This document shows positions 33,685 through 41,929 of a stretch of 64,000 nucleotides of DNA, piece after piece. Origin of the DNA: Myxococcus fulvus (GTDB lineage Bacteria > Myxococcota > Myxococcia > Myxococcales > Myxococcaceae); NCBI RefSeq assembly GCF_900111765.1, contig NZ_FOIB01000005.1, positions 186,001-250,000 on the forward strand, in the 5' to 3' direction. Every line of letters starts with the position of its first letter. Position 1 is the first letter of the stretch. The translations under genes were made by a program, and so were the position numbers. The notes beneath the pieces were generated by a model. It was not told the DNA's origin. It saw only the letters and a list, made by a program, of their open reading frames with translations, and did no database searches.

Positions 33685-36600
33685 TCAGGACTGCCTTCCG
33701 AACCGTTCCAGGATTTTCATGAGCCGGTCTCGTTGCCGCTTTACTTCCCGCCGCATCTGCTCCTGCTTCAAAGCGTCGAGCCCCAGCGCTTTCGCCAACC
33801 GTTCGGTGGAGCGTTCGCCCTGCAGCAACATCGCGAGAGCGGCCATGTCCTTCTCGTCCTTCAAGTACCCACGCGCGACCAGCTTCTTCAAGGCGTTGTT
33901 GGCCTCTACGGATTGCTCCATCTGCTCTCTTGGATCCCTCAACGAAAGTTCGAGTTCGCTGGCAAATTGTTGCTCGCGCCGGGATTTCGCGAATGCGGCT
34001 CTGCTCCGATCTCGTGCCTGATGCAATGCAGCCTGGCTGAGGTATTCATCCAGGTCGTACTTGGATGGGTCGTAACGGTCGGGGTTGTTCAGATAGCTGA
34101 CCACCGCGTCGACGGCGGCGTCATGGGCTATCTCCTCGTCGCACTTCAGGCGGTCTCTCACGTAAAGCGCGATGCGAGGCGTAGAAACCCGCAGGATGTC
34201 CTCAACCACCACGGGCTTCTGGTCGCGAGACGGCGACTCTCCTGTCCTCCTGGGGGGCAGGAGTAGCACCTCCCTCTGACGTGCTACTTGCTCCGCCTGC
34301 GCATGTTCGATGAACCGGTAATGGTCGACGAGTCCCTGGAGGAATTCTCCGGCACGCTCACGGAGGCCCTGACGGACCCGTACCAGGCCGAGTCCCCAGG
34401 AAGCCAGCGCCGCACCTCGGTCATCGCGCCAGGCACGGGCAAACTCAAGAGCTTCTTCATGCAGTGCCGCGGCCCGGCCCAGCTCATTCCGCGCCATCGC
34501 GAGATCCGCCAGGCCTCGCTGGACGTCCCCTTCGAGACGAATGTCGCCCTCGCTCACAGCCAATGCGCGAGCAATCCGCATCTCCCAATCGGCCTCAGTC
34601 CCTCTTCCCTCCTCTGAATAGAGGAGCGCGGTCACATAATGCCACTCTGCTCCATGATCACTGGAAGGGAGTCCCAGGGGTGGAAGCTCTTTCAACGTCG
34701 ACCGGCACGCTTCCAGATTGCCCGCCTCCAGTTGGAACCGGGCCAACTTGACGACGATGTCCTTACTCGCCGCATCCTCCGGGGGAAAGGCAACGAGATC
34801 CCGTGCACGGTCACAGGTATCCAATGCCTGCGTCTGTTGACCGAGCTCCGCCTCGGCGATGGCCGACTCGAGCAAGACGAGTGGGTCGTCCTGCAATTGG
34901 CTCGCGTAGTTGAACCAGCGTTCCCGCTCTCGTGGTGGCCGGCGTAGCCGCAACAACCTGGGGGCCGCAGCCATCAAGGAGGACAGCATCCGTTGGAACT
35001 CGTCCTCCTCGCTCAGTCCTGGCAGGCGGACGAGGAGCCACTCGATGGTCACGACGATGTTCGCCGAGTCCGCATCGAAGGCGGCAATGGCCTCGGCGCG
35101 AGCAGGCCCTCCCTGCATGTACCGCCCATGAAGGCTCTCGAGCAGGCGCAGGTAATGGCCAGCATGGCGCCAGGCAGCCTCATAGGACTCGGGTTCACCC
35201 GGTTCGGCCTCGGCCACCGCCCGTATGGGCGGCCACAAGACGTAGCGCCCGAGACCAGCCGATCGCAATAGCCCGGCCTGGAGCATCTCTTGCGCCATTG
35301 GAAGTTCGCTTTCGGAGCTCGGCTCCTCACCCACGAGCACCGTTTCGGCGGCGCCGAGGTTGAAGGATTCCGGAAACACGGCGAGCATGCGCGCCTGGCG
35401 CAAGAGCAGGACATACCGCTCGATGGAAATGTCGGACGGGAGCTGGGCTATTGCCTTGCCCACCTCATACATGGGGATCGCGAGGTAGCGACAGGCCTCC
35501 ACGATCGCGGCGGCATGCTCGCTGGCCTGTGGGACCAGCCTCATCAACATGCCCACGGCCAGCCCGGACTCCATCCCCCCAAGCTCAATCCATCGAGCAT
35601 CCACCCTCTCGATACGCTTGCGCGACGTCAACAGCAGGACGGAACCCGAGCCACGAGCCGGGTGCAGGGCGTTGATCTCCGCCACGGCCTGCGCATCATT
35701 GCTCCACCCCAACGAGTCGACATCCTCCAACACCAGCGCCATCCGACGCTCCGACGTCAGGTAGCGATAGAGCCGGAGTGCATCCTCACGCGACCGAGCC
35801 TGCTCCGGAGCAATGGCCCGCACCAGATTCCAGGCAATGGACTGAGCGGACGGGGGCATCCCCGACCCCCGTGCGACGAGGGAGTAACTGCCGTACCGGA
35901 AGACATAACCCGCTTGCGAGAGGGCCTGCCGGATGAGCTGGGTCTTTCCAACGCCCGCCGGGCCTGTGATGGCGATGACGGGGGAGCGATCAAATTCCTC
36001 CAGCAAGGTTTTGAATGCCTGCGGATGGGCGATGGGCCCTGGCTCGGGCGGGGGTACATGGCGCGGGTCCAGCCTGGCGGGCTCGATGATGTATTCGTCG
36101 CCAACCAGGGTGCGAAGCCGCAATGCCTGGCCCGAATGGGCGATTCGCGCGGTGCCAGGCGGAGAGAAATCGAATCTGCGCCCAAATCTCGGCGCCCCGC
36201 GCGAGCGCTTCAATGCTTCGAGGATCCGTCGGATGACCTGCTGCTCTTGTCCGGCGCTCGCCTCGAACATGAACAACGGGACGAACCCACCGGGAAGCAC
36301 AACGGGGGGCAGCAACTCGGAATCATTCTCCGGACGGATGTTCACCACGATGAGGGTGAAACCTTCAGGATCCTTCCTCTGCCTCTCGAGGAGGAACTCC
36401 TCTTGGAAACCCGAATAGCGAGTGGGCGCGAAGAACAACAGGATGGCGGCGTCACACCCGGCGAGTTCCTTCTCCAATGTTTCTCGCCAGGAAGTACCCG
36501 GTTGCGGAACTTCGTCTTCGGGGAACACTTGATGCGGGGTTCGCCGTAAAGCATCCCGGATACGGTGATTCCAGCGCTGAACCCCGCGCTCAGCCAACCC

Positions 36601-37404
36601 GTAGCTAATGAAAATACGCCTCGGCTCATCGAACTCGTCATCCGCGTCGGCCTCTGCCACCTCCACCACGAGCGGATTCGTCCTCGGTAGCTCGATGAAG
36701 TCCTCATGGGACTCGTTGCGCGGATCGAGTGTCAGGGAGAGAGGGGACATCTTCACGCCCAGCCGGATGCGCTCCAATCCCTCGGGAGCAACCCAGGGCA
36801 TCCACTCCGGGACCGAACCGGACGGAGGCGAAGGCAGGCGCAGGCTTCCCGGGAGACGGGCCGGGGCAGCCGCGGCTAACATTCGCCCCTCCTCCATGTC
36901 CATCAGCGCGGAAGGAAGCCGGATCGCGGCTCCCGCGGCCCAGTAGGCCATGCCCGGAGATTTCTCCCTGACGACCCAGGCCACCGCCTTGCGCAGCAAC
37001 TCCCGAGCCTCGTCATACGCTCCCGGTTTCTGGCTGAGCTGATGGTAGTTGAGCTCCTCCTCCAACAGCAGCGCGGGCGAGAGCCAAGGCGCGTGAACCT
37101 CCCGGGTTATGCTCCACGCCCGCTCGTACCGCGAAGCGTCCGACGCGAGCCTCTCACGCAGCACCGCCCCAACCCCCGGGGCGAAGACGAACCCCTCGGG
37201 TCCCCGGAAGGTGACGAGGCCTCCATGCCACACGTCGGCCTCGAGCGCGGGCGAGTTCCCAGGGAGCAACTCCAGGCGCAGCCGCCGCAGGAGGGGCGGA
37301 TCGACGCGCACGGCGAACGACGCCAGACTGGCGAGTTCAACGGCCTGGGGTTGATCCCGCTCGACGTCCTCCACGAGCATGCGGGCTGCGGCGAGCGTGG
37401 CCAT
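33685..37404 (-). CDS. TIR-STAND NTPase-helical repeat protein with sigma-70-like C-terminus
   Basis: 1239 residues from ATG 37404, four bases after the upstream stop and with GGAGAAGG upstream; an earlier in-frame start at 37431 would overlap the preceding gene. Domains by eye: 1-240, a region like the C-half of SAV_2336-type proteins (LRLELLPGNSP, VWHGGLV, FVFAPGVGAVLRERL); ~260-400, TIR (RRIFISYGLAERG, GTSWRETLEKELAGCDAAILLFF); ~475-720, STAND/AAA NTPase with Walker A GPAGVGKTQ and Walker B-like MALVLEDVD; ~750-1060, helical TPR-like repeats; ~1075-1239, a sigma-70/ECF-like part (AHDAAVDAVVSYLNNPDRYD, then a region-4-like helical end). It is the probable effector of the four-gene operon: an NLR-like sensor whose TIR could consume NAD when the STAND module oligomerises. 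The sigma-like end could bind DNA or polymerase (inference). Confidence 0.7.
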   Translation of the reverse strand: MATLAAARMLVEDVERDQPQAVELASLASFAVRVDPPLLRRLRLELLPGNSPALEADVWHGGLVTFRGPEGFVFAPGVGAVLRERLASDASRYERAWSITREVHAPWLSPALLLEEELNYHQLSQKPGAYDEARELLRKAVAWVVREKSPGMAYWAAGAAIRLPSALMDMEEGRMLAAAAPARLPGSLRLPSPPSGSVPEWMPWVAPEGLERIRLGVKMSPLSLTLDPRNESHEDFIELPRTNPLVVEVAEADADDEFDEPRRIFISYGLAERGVQRWNHRIRDALRRTPHQVFPEDEVPQPGTSWRETLEKELAGCDAAILLFFAPTRYSGFQEEFLLERQRKDPEGFTLIVVNIRPENDSELLPPVVLPGGFVPLFMFEASAGQEQQVIRRILEALKRSRGAPRFGRRFDFSPPGTARIAHSGQALRLRTLVGDEYIIEPARLDPRHVPPPEPGPIAHPQAFKTLLEEFDRSPVIAITGPAGVGKTQLIRQALSQAGYVFRYGSYSLVARGSGMPPSAQSIAWNLVRAIAPEQARSREDALRLYRYLTSERRMALVLEDVDSLGWSNDAQAVAEINALHPARGSGSVLLLTSRKRIERVDARWIELGGMESGLAVGMLMRLVPQASEHAAAIVEACRYLAIPMYEVGKAIAQLPSDISIERYVLLLRQARMLAVFPESFNLGAAETVLVGEEPSSESELPMAQEMLQAGLLRSAGLGRYVLWPPIRAVAEAEPGEPESYEAAWRHAGHYLRLLESLHGRYMQGGPARAEAIAAFDADSANIVVTIEWLLVRLPGLSEEDEFQRMLSSLMAAAPRLLRLRRPPRERERWFNYASQLQDDPLVLLESAIAEAELGQQTQALDTCDRARDLVAFPPEDAASKDIVVKLARFQLEAGNLEACRSTLKELPPLGLPSSDHGAEWHYVTALLYSEEGRGTEADWEMRIARALAVSEGDIRLEGDVQRGLADLAMARNELGRAAALHEEALEFARAWRDDRGAALASWGLGLVRVRQGLRERAGEFLQGLVDHYRFIEHAQAEQVARQREVLLLPPRRTGESPSRDQKPVVVEDILRVSTPRIALYVRDRLKCDEEIAHDAAVDAVVSYLNNPDRYDPSKYDLDEYLSQAALHQARDRSRAAFAKSRREQQFASELELSLRDPREQMEQSVEANNALKKLVARGYLKDEKDMAALAMLLQGERSTERLAKALGLDALKQEQMRREVKRQRDRLMKILERFGRQS

Positions 37405-37408
37405 GGTT

Positions 37409-38386
37409 TCACCTTCTCCGCGACATTCCACGCGCGGCCCGCGCCACCGTGAGCGTGCGGTCCCAGTAGAACAGCTCCATCACTTGCTCCAACTCGGAGG
37501 GCCAGCGCTCGGGGGGGGACGGAACCAGGGCTCCTACCGAGCATCCTGCCCGGCGAAGCAGGGTGGCGAAATCACGCCACTCCTCCCAGCGTGCGGGCAC
37601 GTTGCCAGATGTCGCGGCACCGAGTCCCAGATCGGTCACGCACAGGACCCGGGTTCCCGGACGAGGCATCTGCCCGGGGCCGTAGGGCTTCCACTGACGG
37701 CGCGAGCCCCGCCCGCAGCCGCGAGTAGGACAAGCCGAGAAGTGCAGCAGCGCCAATCCCTCCCCCACGAGTTGCGAGAGCCGGCGCCCTAGGTTCGTCA
37801 CGTCGAGGTGGAACGGAAGCATGGCATCGCTCCGATCCAGCAGCAGTTGAACGCCGTGGGCGAGCGTGGGAACGGACCGACGCGGCAGGTCGCGCAGGGC
37901 ACGTCCCGAGGAGATGATCCTGACGAGAGACTCGAGATCGATCTGTCCTTCGCCGTGGGTCGCCAGCATGGCCCCGAGCAGCGCCCGGGAGCGCCGGGGC
38001 TCCAACAGGGAGTCGGGCTCCGGGGCGGCTGTCCCGGGAGGCGGGGGCTCCGGGAGCGGGGACGTGCTGAGAACCCAGGGCGGCACGACCGGCGGAGTCC
38101 GAGGGAGCCGGGTGATGATCACGGGGACCGGCTCCTCGGTGGTCTCCCGGGAGTCGAGCGGTGGAGACGTGGGAACGGGAGCCGGAGGAAAAGACCGCGG
38201 CAGCGGTGGACGCTCGGGTCGCTCTGAAGGCGGCCCCGCCGATTCGGACCTGGAGAGAACCACCGCTCCGGTGTCACGCGCCATCACGATGGCGGCGATG
38301 GCCTCGCGCGTGGTGTCGTCTGCGGGCCGCAAATGGGCCAGGGCGTGCGCCAGATCTCCCAGGGACGAAGAAGGGCCGCGACTCAT
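37409..38386 (-). CDS. vWA-like protein of a MoxR-vWA-effector system (SAV_2336 type)
   Basis: A 325-residue protein whose ATG overlaps the MoxR stop (ATGA). A short N-terminal helical segment (SLGDLAHALAHLRPADDTTR) is followed by a Pro-rich linker. The ~180-residue C-terminal domain has a MIDAS-like DRSDAM, a central LALLHFSACPTRGCGRGS, and VLCVTDLGLGA. This fits the vWA-like domain of SAV_2336-type proteins that act with MoxR ATPases in bacterial conflict systems. In those, one long polypeptide often carries both the vWA and the downstream part; here it seems split between this gene and the next. Confidence 0.65.
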   Translation of the reverse strand: MSRGPSSSLGDLAHALAHLRPADDTTREAIAAIVMARDTGAVVLSRSESAGPPSERPERPPLPRSFPPAPVPTSPPLDSRETTEEPVPVIITRLPRTPPVVPPWVLSTSPLPEPPPPGTAAPEPDSLLEPRRSRALLGAMLATHGEGQIDLESLVRIISSGRALRDLPRRSVPTLAHGVQLLLDRSDAMLPFHLDVTNLGRRLSQLVGEGLALLHFSACPTRGCGRGSRRQWKPYGPGQMPRPGTRVLCVTDLGLGAATSGNVPARWEEWRDFATLLRRAGCSVGALVPSPPERWPSELEQVMELFYWDRTLTVARAARGMSRRR

Positions 38387-39333
38387 CTGCCCGGCTCCTT
38401 GCGCCCATGCTTCCAGACTGTGGCAGAGAGCAATTGGTTGAAGGCGGGAGTTCCGGGGTACAGATCCAGATGGAAGCAGGCCCGGAGCGCATCGATGTAC
38501 TCGGCGGCGCTGGTGGAAGGTCCGCCGTCCTTGGGGAGCATCGCCTGGGCCACATCAGCCAGCAGTTCCTCACCGACCTCGGGAAATTGGGCGCTGCCGA
38601 TCTCCACCAGCCCTTCGCGGGTCGGATAGTCGAGCTCGAGCGCGATGCAGCGCCGGAGGAAGGCAAGCGGCAGCTCGCGCTCGTCATTGGTGGTGATGAC
38701 GATGAGGGGGGCTCGCTCGGCGGTCGTCTTCACGATCTGCCCGGTCTCCTCGACCTGGAACTGGAGCGAGCCCAAGGGCACGAGGAGGTTGTTGGGCGTA
38801 TCGGGGTCAGCCTTGTCAATTTCATCGAGGAGGACGACGGCTCGTTCGTGGCCGCTTCCGAGGTTGGGATCGAACTCGCTCCCCGTGCGGTGGGCGGCGC
38901 TGCGGACACGCTGGGCGCGGGCGCTGGTCCGATCGAAGGCCCACCACAGGGGACCCGGAATCACGTAGGGGCCATAGTCCGCGTCGAACCTGCGTCTGGA
39001 GGACTGGGCATCGTGGAGGCGGCTCAGGAGGTCCACCTGCCAGAGCAGGTCACGCGCCTGGGTGCGGGAGGTGATGACGGTCTCGTAGTAACGCCAGCTC
39101 AGGACCTGGGCCACGCTCCGGGCCAGGGAGCTCTTGCCCGTGCCCGAGGGGCCACGGACCAGCAGGGGCCGCTGTGTGGCCAGGGCGATGTTCACGCGGA
39201 GGATGATCTCCTCCGAATACACGTAGGTGACGGCACGACGCTGGTCGCCTGCCTCCGCCTGGGGTTCCACGGGGCGCTCGACGCGCTTGGGATTGAATTC
39301 CTTGTGATACGTGAGCGTGGGGGCTTTGGCCAT
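38383..39333 (-). CDS. MoxR-type AAA+ ATPase
   Basis: A 316-residue protein: Walker A GPSGTGKSS (61-69), Walker B VVLLDEID (166-173), sensor-like ITTNDERELPLAFLRRC including the likely arginine finger, and the MoxR-typical helical lid. MoxR ATPases act as chaperones for vWA-domain partners, and the next gene encodes a vWA-like protein overlapping by 4 bp, so the pairing is strong. GAGGAGCG precedes the ATG. It lies 13 bp after the TIR gene. Confidence 0.85.
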   Translation of the reverse strand: MAKAPTLTYHKEFNPKRVERPVEPQAEAGDQRRAVTYVYSEEIILRVNIALATQRPLLVRGPSGTGKSSLARSVAQVLSWRYYETVITSRTQARDLLWQVDLLSRLHDAQSSRRRFDADYGPYVIPGPLWWAFDRTSARAQRVRSAAHRTGSEFDPNLGSGHERAVVLLDEIDKADPDTPNNLLVPLGSLQFQVEETGQIVKTTAERAPLIVITTNDERELPLAFLRRCIALELDYPTREGLVEIGSAQFPEVGEELLADVAQAMLPKDGGPSTSAAEYIDALRACFHLDLYPGTPAFNQLLSATVWKHGRKEPGR

Positions 39334-39346
39334 GTCGTGACGCTCC

Positions 39347-40579
39347 TCAGGGAATCTTCAAGTACTTGAGCTTCTTGTCGTAGAGCACCCAAAAGGGCTG
39401 CTCGATGTCAGGCTCGAGTGGGGGATGCAGCAACGTGATACCCGCCTGCCGCGCCAGTTCCTCGGAGAGGGACTCTCTTCCGGTCATCAGAAAGAGGCTG
39501 AGGGTGGGAAACTCCGACCGCAGGGCGTCCAACATGTCGGTGGTGACTGCTTCTGCTGACAGCGAGAGGGCCACGAAGACGGGCTCACCCTCATCAGTGA
39601 TGCTGCGGACGGTCTCGTCGACTTCCTCGGGAGGGACATTGAACCTGTGCGCAAGCACGGAACGCACGAGCGACTTCAAATCCTCGAGGCCAGCGCTGCC
39701 CATTACTCCATCGGCCTGCACCACGCGCCACGAGTCGTTCACGGGAAGGTGATCGCACCCACTCACGACATACAACCCGGCGGTCCGGGAATTGCTCCCA
39801 TTGAGCGCCAGCAGAAAGGGCTGGCCTGGCTGCTTCCCCACCTTGCCAATCTCGGCGACGGAGCGGCAATCCACAAAGGAAGTGGCGATGAGCGTCATCA
39901 CAACCTCAACGGAAGACGTCCCCTGTAGGCGCGAGCGGAACACCCGGACCCCTGCGGTCGCGCCGTCCAATCCTGCGGCCATGAGGCCCAACGCGACCCT
40001 CATCGGAAGATGCACTCCGGGCGTCCAGGGAGCCAGCGCCGTGCCCACCTTGCCAGCGACTGTTTCGAGATCGACAGTGTCCACCTTCTCGAGCAGTCCT
40101 CCCAGGCGCTTGGCGTGCCGCTCCGAGAAAGACGTGTTGGGCTCGTGGTCCTTCAGGTTCTGAAGGACCCGCTCAATGATCTGCTCCTGGGTCAGGTTCC
40201 CATAGATGGCCTGCCTGTCCGCGATGCGCGCGGGTTCGAGCGGACTGTTGTTGACATCCTGCATCGTCACCGGAGGCAGAAAGACGGGGATGAGCATGAA
40301 CCGGCCCTGCTCGCTGCCATGCCGGTAGGACAGCAGGCTCGTCTCGTAGGCGACGAACTTCGATTCCAGGGCGGCTGACGACACCAGCAGCACGGCCGCA
40401 TCGCAGCCCCCGATCCAGGCGTTGATCGTGGGACGCCAGTGTTCGCCGATCTTCAGCTCGTCCTCGTCCACCAGGACCCGATATCCGTCATCCCTCAGCC
40501 GCTGGGCGAGCGTCTTCCGCAGCTGTACAGCCGACGGCTCCGTCCCAGAGTGGCTGATGAAGATCCGCGGGCGGGTCAT
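39347..40579 (-). CDS. TIR-domain protein, first gene of the MoxR-vWA-STAND operon
   Basis: A 410-residue protein. The N-terminal ~135 residues form a TIR domain: RPRIFISHSGTE, YRVLVDEDELKIGEHW, and SKFVAYETSLL with putative catalytic E79. The remaining 270 residues are predicted mixed alpha/beta (HLPMRVALGLMAAGLDGATA, FLLALNGSNSRTAGLYVVSG, SLFLMTGRESLSEELARQ). The last part may be another Rossmann-like binding domain, but I do not recognise it. It leads an operon of four minus-strand genes. The IS3 remnant begins about 25 bp upstream, so the native promoter may be lost or replaced. Confidence 0.75.
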   Translation of the reverse strand: MTRPRIFISHSGTEPSAVQLRKTLAQRLRDDGYRVLVDEDELKIGEHWRPTINAWIGGCDAAVLLVSSAALESKFVAYETSLLSYRHGSEQGRFMLIPVFLPPVTMQDVNNSPLEPARIADRQAIYGNLTQEQIIERVLQNLKDHEPNTSFSERHAKRLGGLLEKVDTVDLETVAGKVGTALAPWTPGVHLPMRVALGLMAAGLDGATAGVRVFRSRLQGTSSVEVVMTLIATSFVDCRSVAEIGKVGKQPGQPFLLALNGSNSRTAGLYVVSGCDHLPVNDSWRVVQADGVMGSAGLEDLKSLVRSVLAHRFNVPPEEVDETVRSITDEGEPVFVALSLSAEAVTTDMLDALRSEFPTLSLFLMTGRESLSEELARQAGITLLHPPLEPDIEQPFWVLYDKKLKYLKIP

Positions 40580-40642
40580 GACTTGAGGGCCACAGTATCG
40601 TGAAGTTGCCCCGGTTCCGCAGAGCGTTCCGGGCTTTCGCCA

Positions 40643-41560
40643 TCAGGCAGCAGCCCGGTACTTCTTTTCGTAGTTGGCGGGCGACTCGTAATCTAGTGCG
40701 GAGTGCCGCCGGTGTGGGTTGTACCAGCCCTCGATGAATTCGAAGAGGGCCATCCGGGCCTTTGCTTGCGAGCGAAGACTGCGGCGGTCGAGCAGTTCGC
40801 CTTCGAGCGTGGCGAAGGAGCTCTCGCACATCGCGTTGTCGTAGGCATCCCCCACGCTGCCCATGGAGGGACGCACGCCGGCTTCCTGGCAACGCAGTCC
40901 GAAGGCCAGCGAGGTGTACTGGGTGCCCTGGTCGGAGTGGTGGATGACGCCAGTGGGGCGCCTTTGCCGCAGTGCCATCTCGAGTGCTTGCAGGACCAGC
41001 TCGCTCAGCAGGTGAGTGGCCATGGCCCAGCCGACGATCTTGCGGCTCCAGGCATCCATCACCACGGCCAGGTGGAGGAAGCCACCCCAGGTGGGCACGT
41101 ACGTAATATCGGCCACCCAGAGCTGGTCTGGCCCGGGCGCCTTGAGCTGGCGGTCGACGAGGTCCGGATCCGGCCGCGACCGCTCGTCCCGCACCGTCGT
41201 GGTGCATTGCTTCCGTCGGCTCACGCCCTGCAGGCTGGCCGCACGCATCAGGCGAGCGACACGCTTGCGGCCGACGCAGATGCCTTCGGCGGCCAGCTCC
41301 GCGTGGATGAGGGGTGTGCCCCATACGTCTGACGACTCATGGCATGAATGGCGTGGATGCGCTCGGTCAGATGGGCGTCGGCCACGGCCCGCGTCAAGGG
41401 CAACCGCGTGCGCCAAGCATGGTAGCCGCTCTCGGAGACCCCCAGCACGCGGCAGAGGGTGGAAACGGCATGGACGGCCTGATTCGCCCTCACGAGTCGG
41501 TACGCCGCTTGGGCGTCGCCGCGGTCTCCTGAGCTAACCAAGCCGCAGCTTTTTTCTACA
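40643..41560 (-). pseudogene. IS3-family transposase remnant with frameshift
   Basis: The plausible start is at an AAAAAAG slip site (about 41550), reading EKSCGLVSSGDRGDAQAAYR. It continues to MSRQTYG at about 41330, where one extra base shifts the frame. The second frame carries TPLIHAELAAEGICVGRKRV, VADITYVPTWGG, HHSDQGTQYTS and CESSFATLEGE, so DDE residues are present but not in one continuous frame. orfA is missing. Immediately downstream, TGAAGTTGCCCCGG (about 40601) may be the right IS tip. Confidence 0.75.
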
Positions 41561-41613
41561 CCGGCAAATATGGCCTGAGCCCCAGGTGCTGTCCTTCTGA
41601 AGGGGATACCGCC

Positions 41614-41904
41614 ATGGCTCGAACGACTGCTCGCCCTGTTGCCACCCGTGAGGTGAGGGTCGACAGCGAGCGTCGGCGCTGCGAGGCGTGCGGCGCCCGG
41701 GTCGTCTTCCTGCCTCCCTATAGTCCCGACTTCAGCCCCATCGAACTGGCTTGGAGCAAGGTCAAGGCGCTGCTGCGCAAGTGGAGATTTCACACTCGCT
41801 CCGCCCTGCACCAGGGCATCCATCTCGCTCTGGCGGCCATCTCCCCATCCGACGCAGCGGGATGGTTCGCCCACTGCGGTTACACTGTCGCTCAGTCCAT
41901 CTGA
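41614..41904 (+). pseudogene. IS630-family transposase C-terminal fragment
   Basis: A 96-residue frame whose core ARVVFLPPYSPDFSPIELAW is the DDE_3 end of IS630 transposases, with the final catalytic Glu in SPIELAWSKVKALLR. The two upstream catalytic Asp segments are absent and the first ~30 residues do not match the family. It is a 3' remnant next to the IS3 remnant. Confidence 0.75.
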
Positions 41905-41929
41905 GCCGCGCTATGAGCCACCGTGAAGC

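Noticed and set aside
33382..34266. Plus-strand frame overlapping the ISL3 remnant and the STAND gene end
   Set aside because: No domain and no ribosome-binding site. It is antisense to a frame with recognisable sigma-like and ISL3 motifs.
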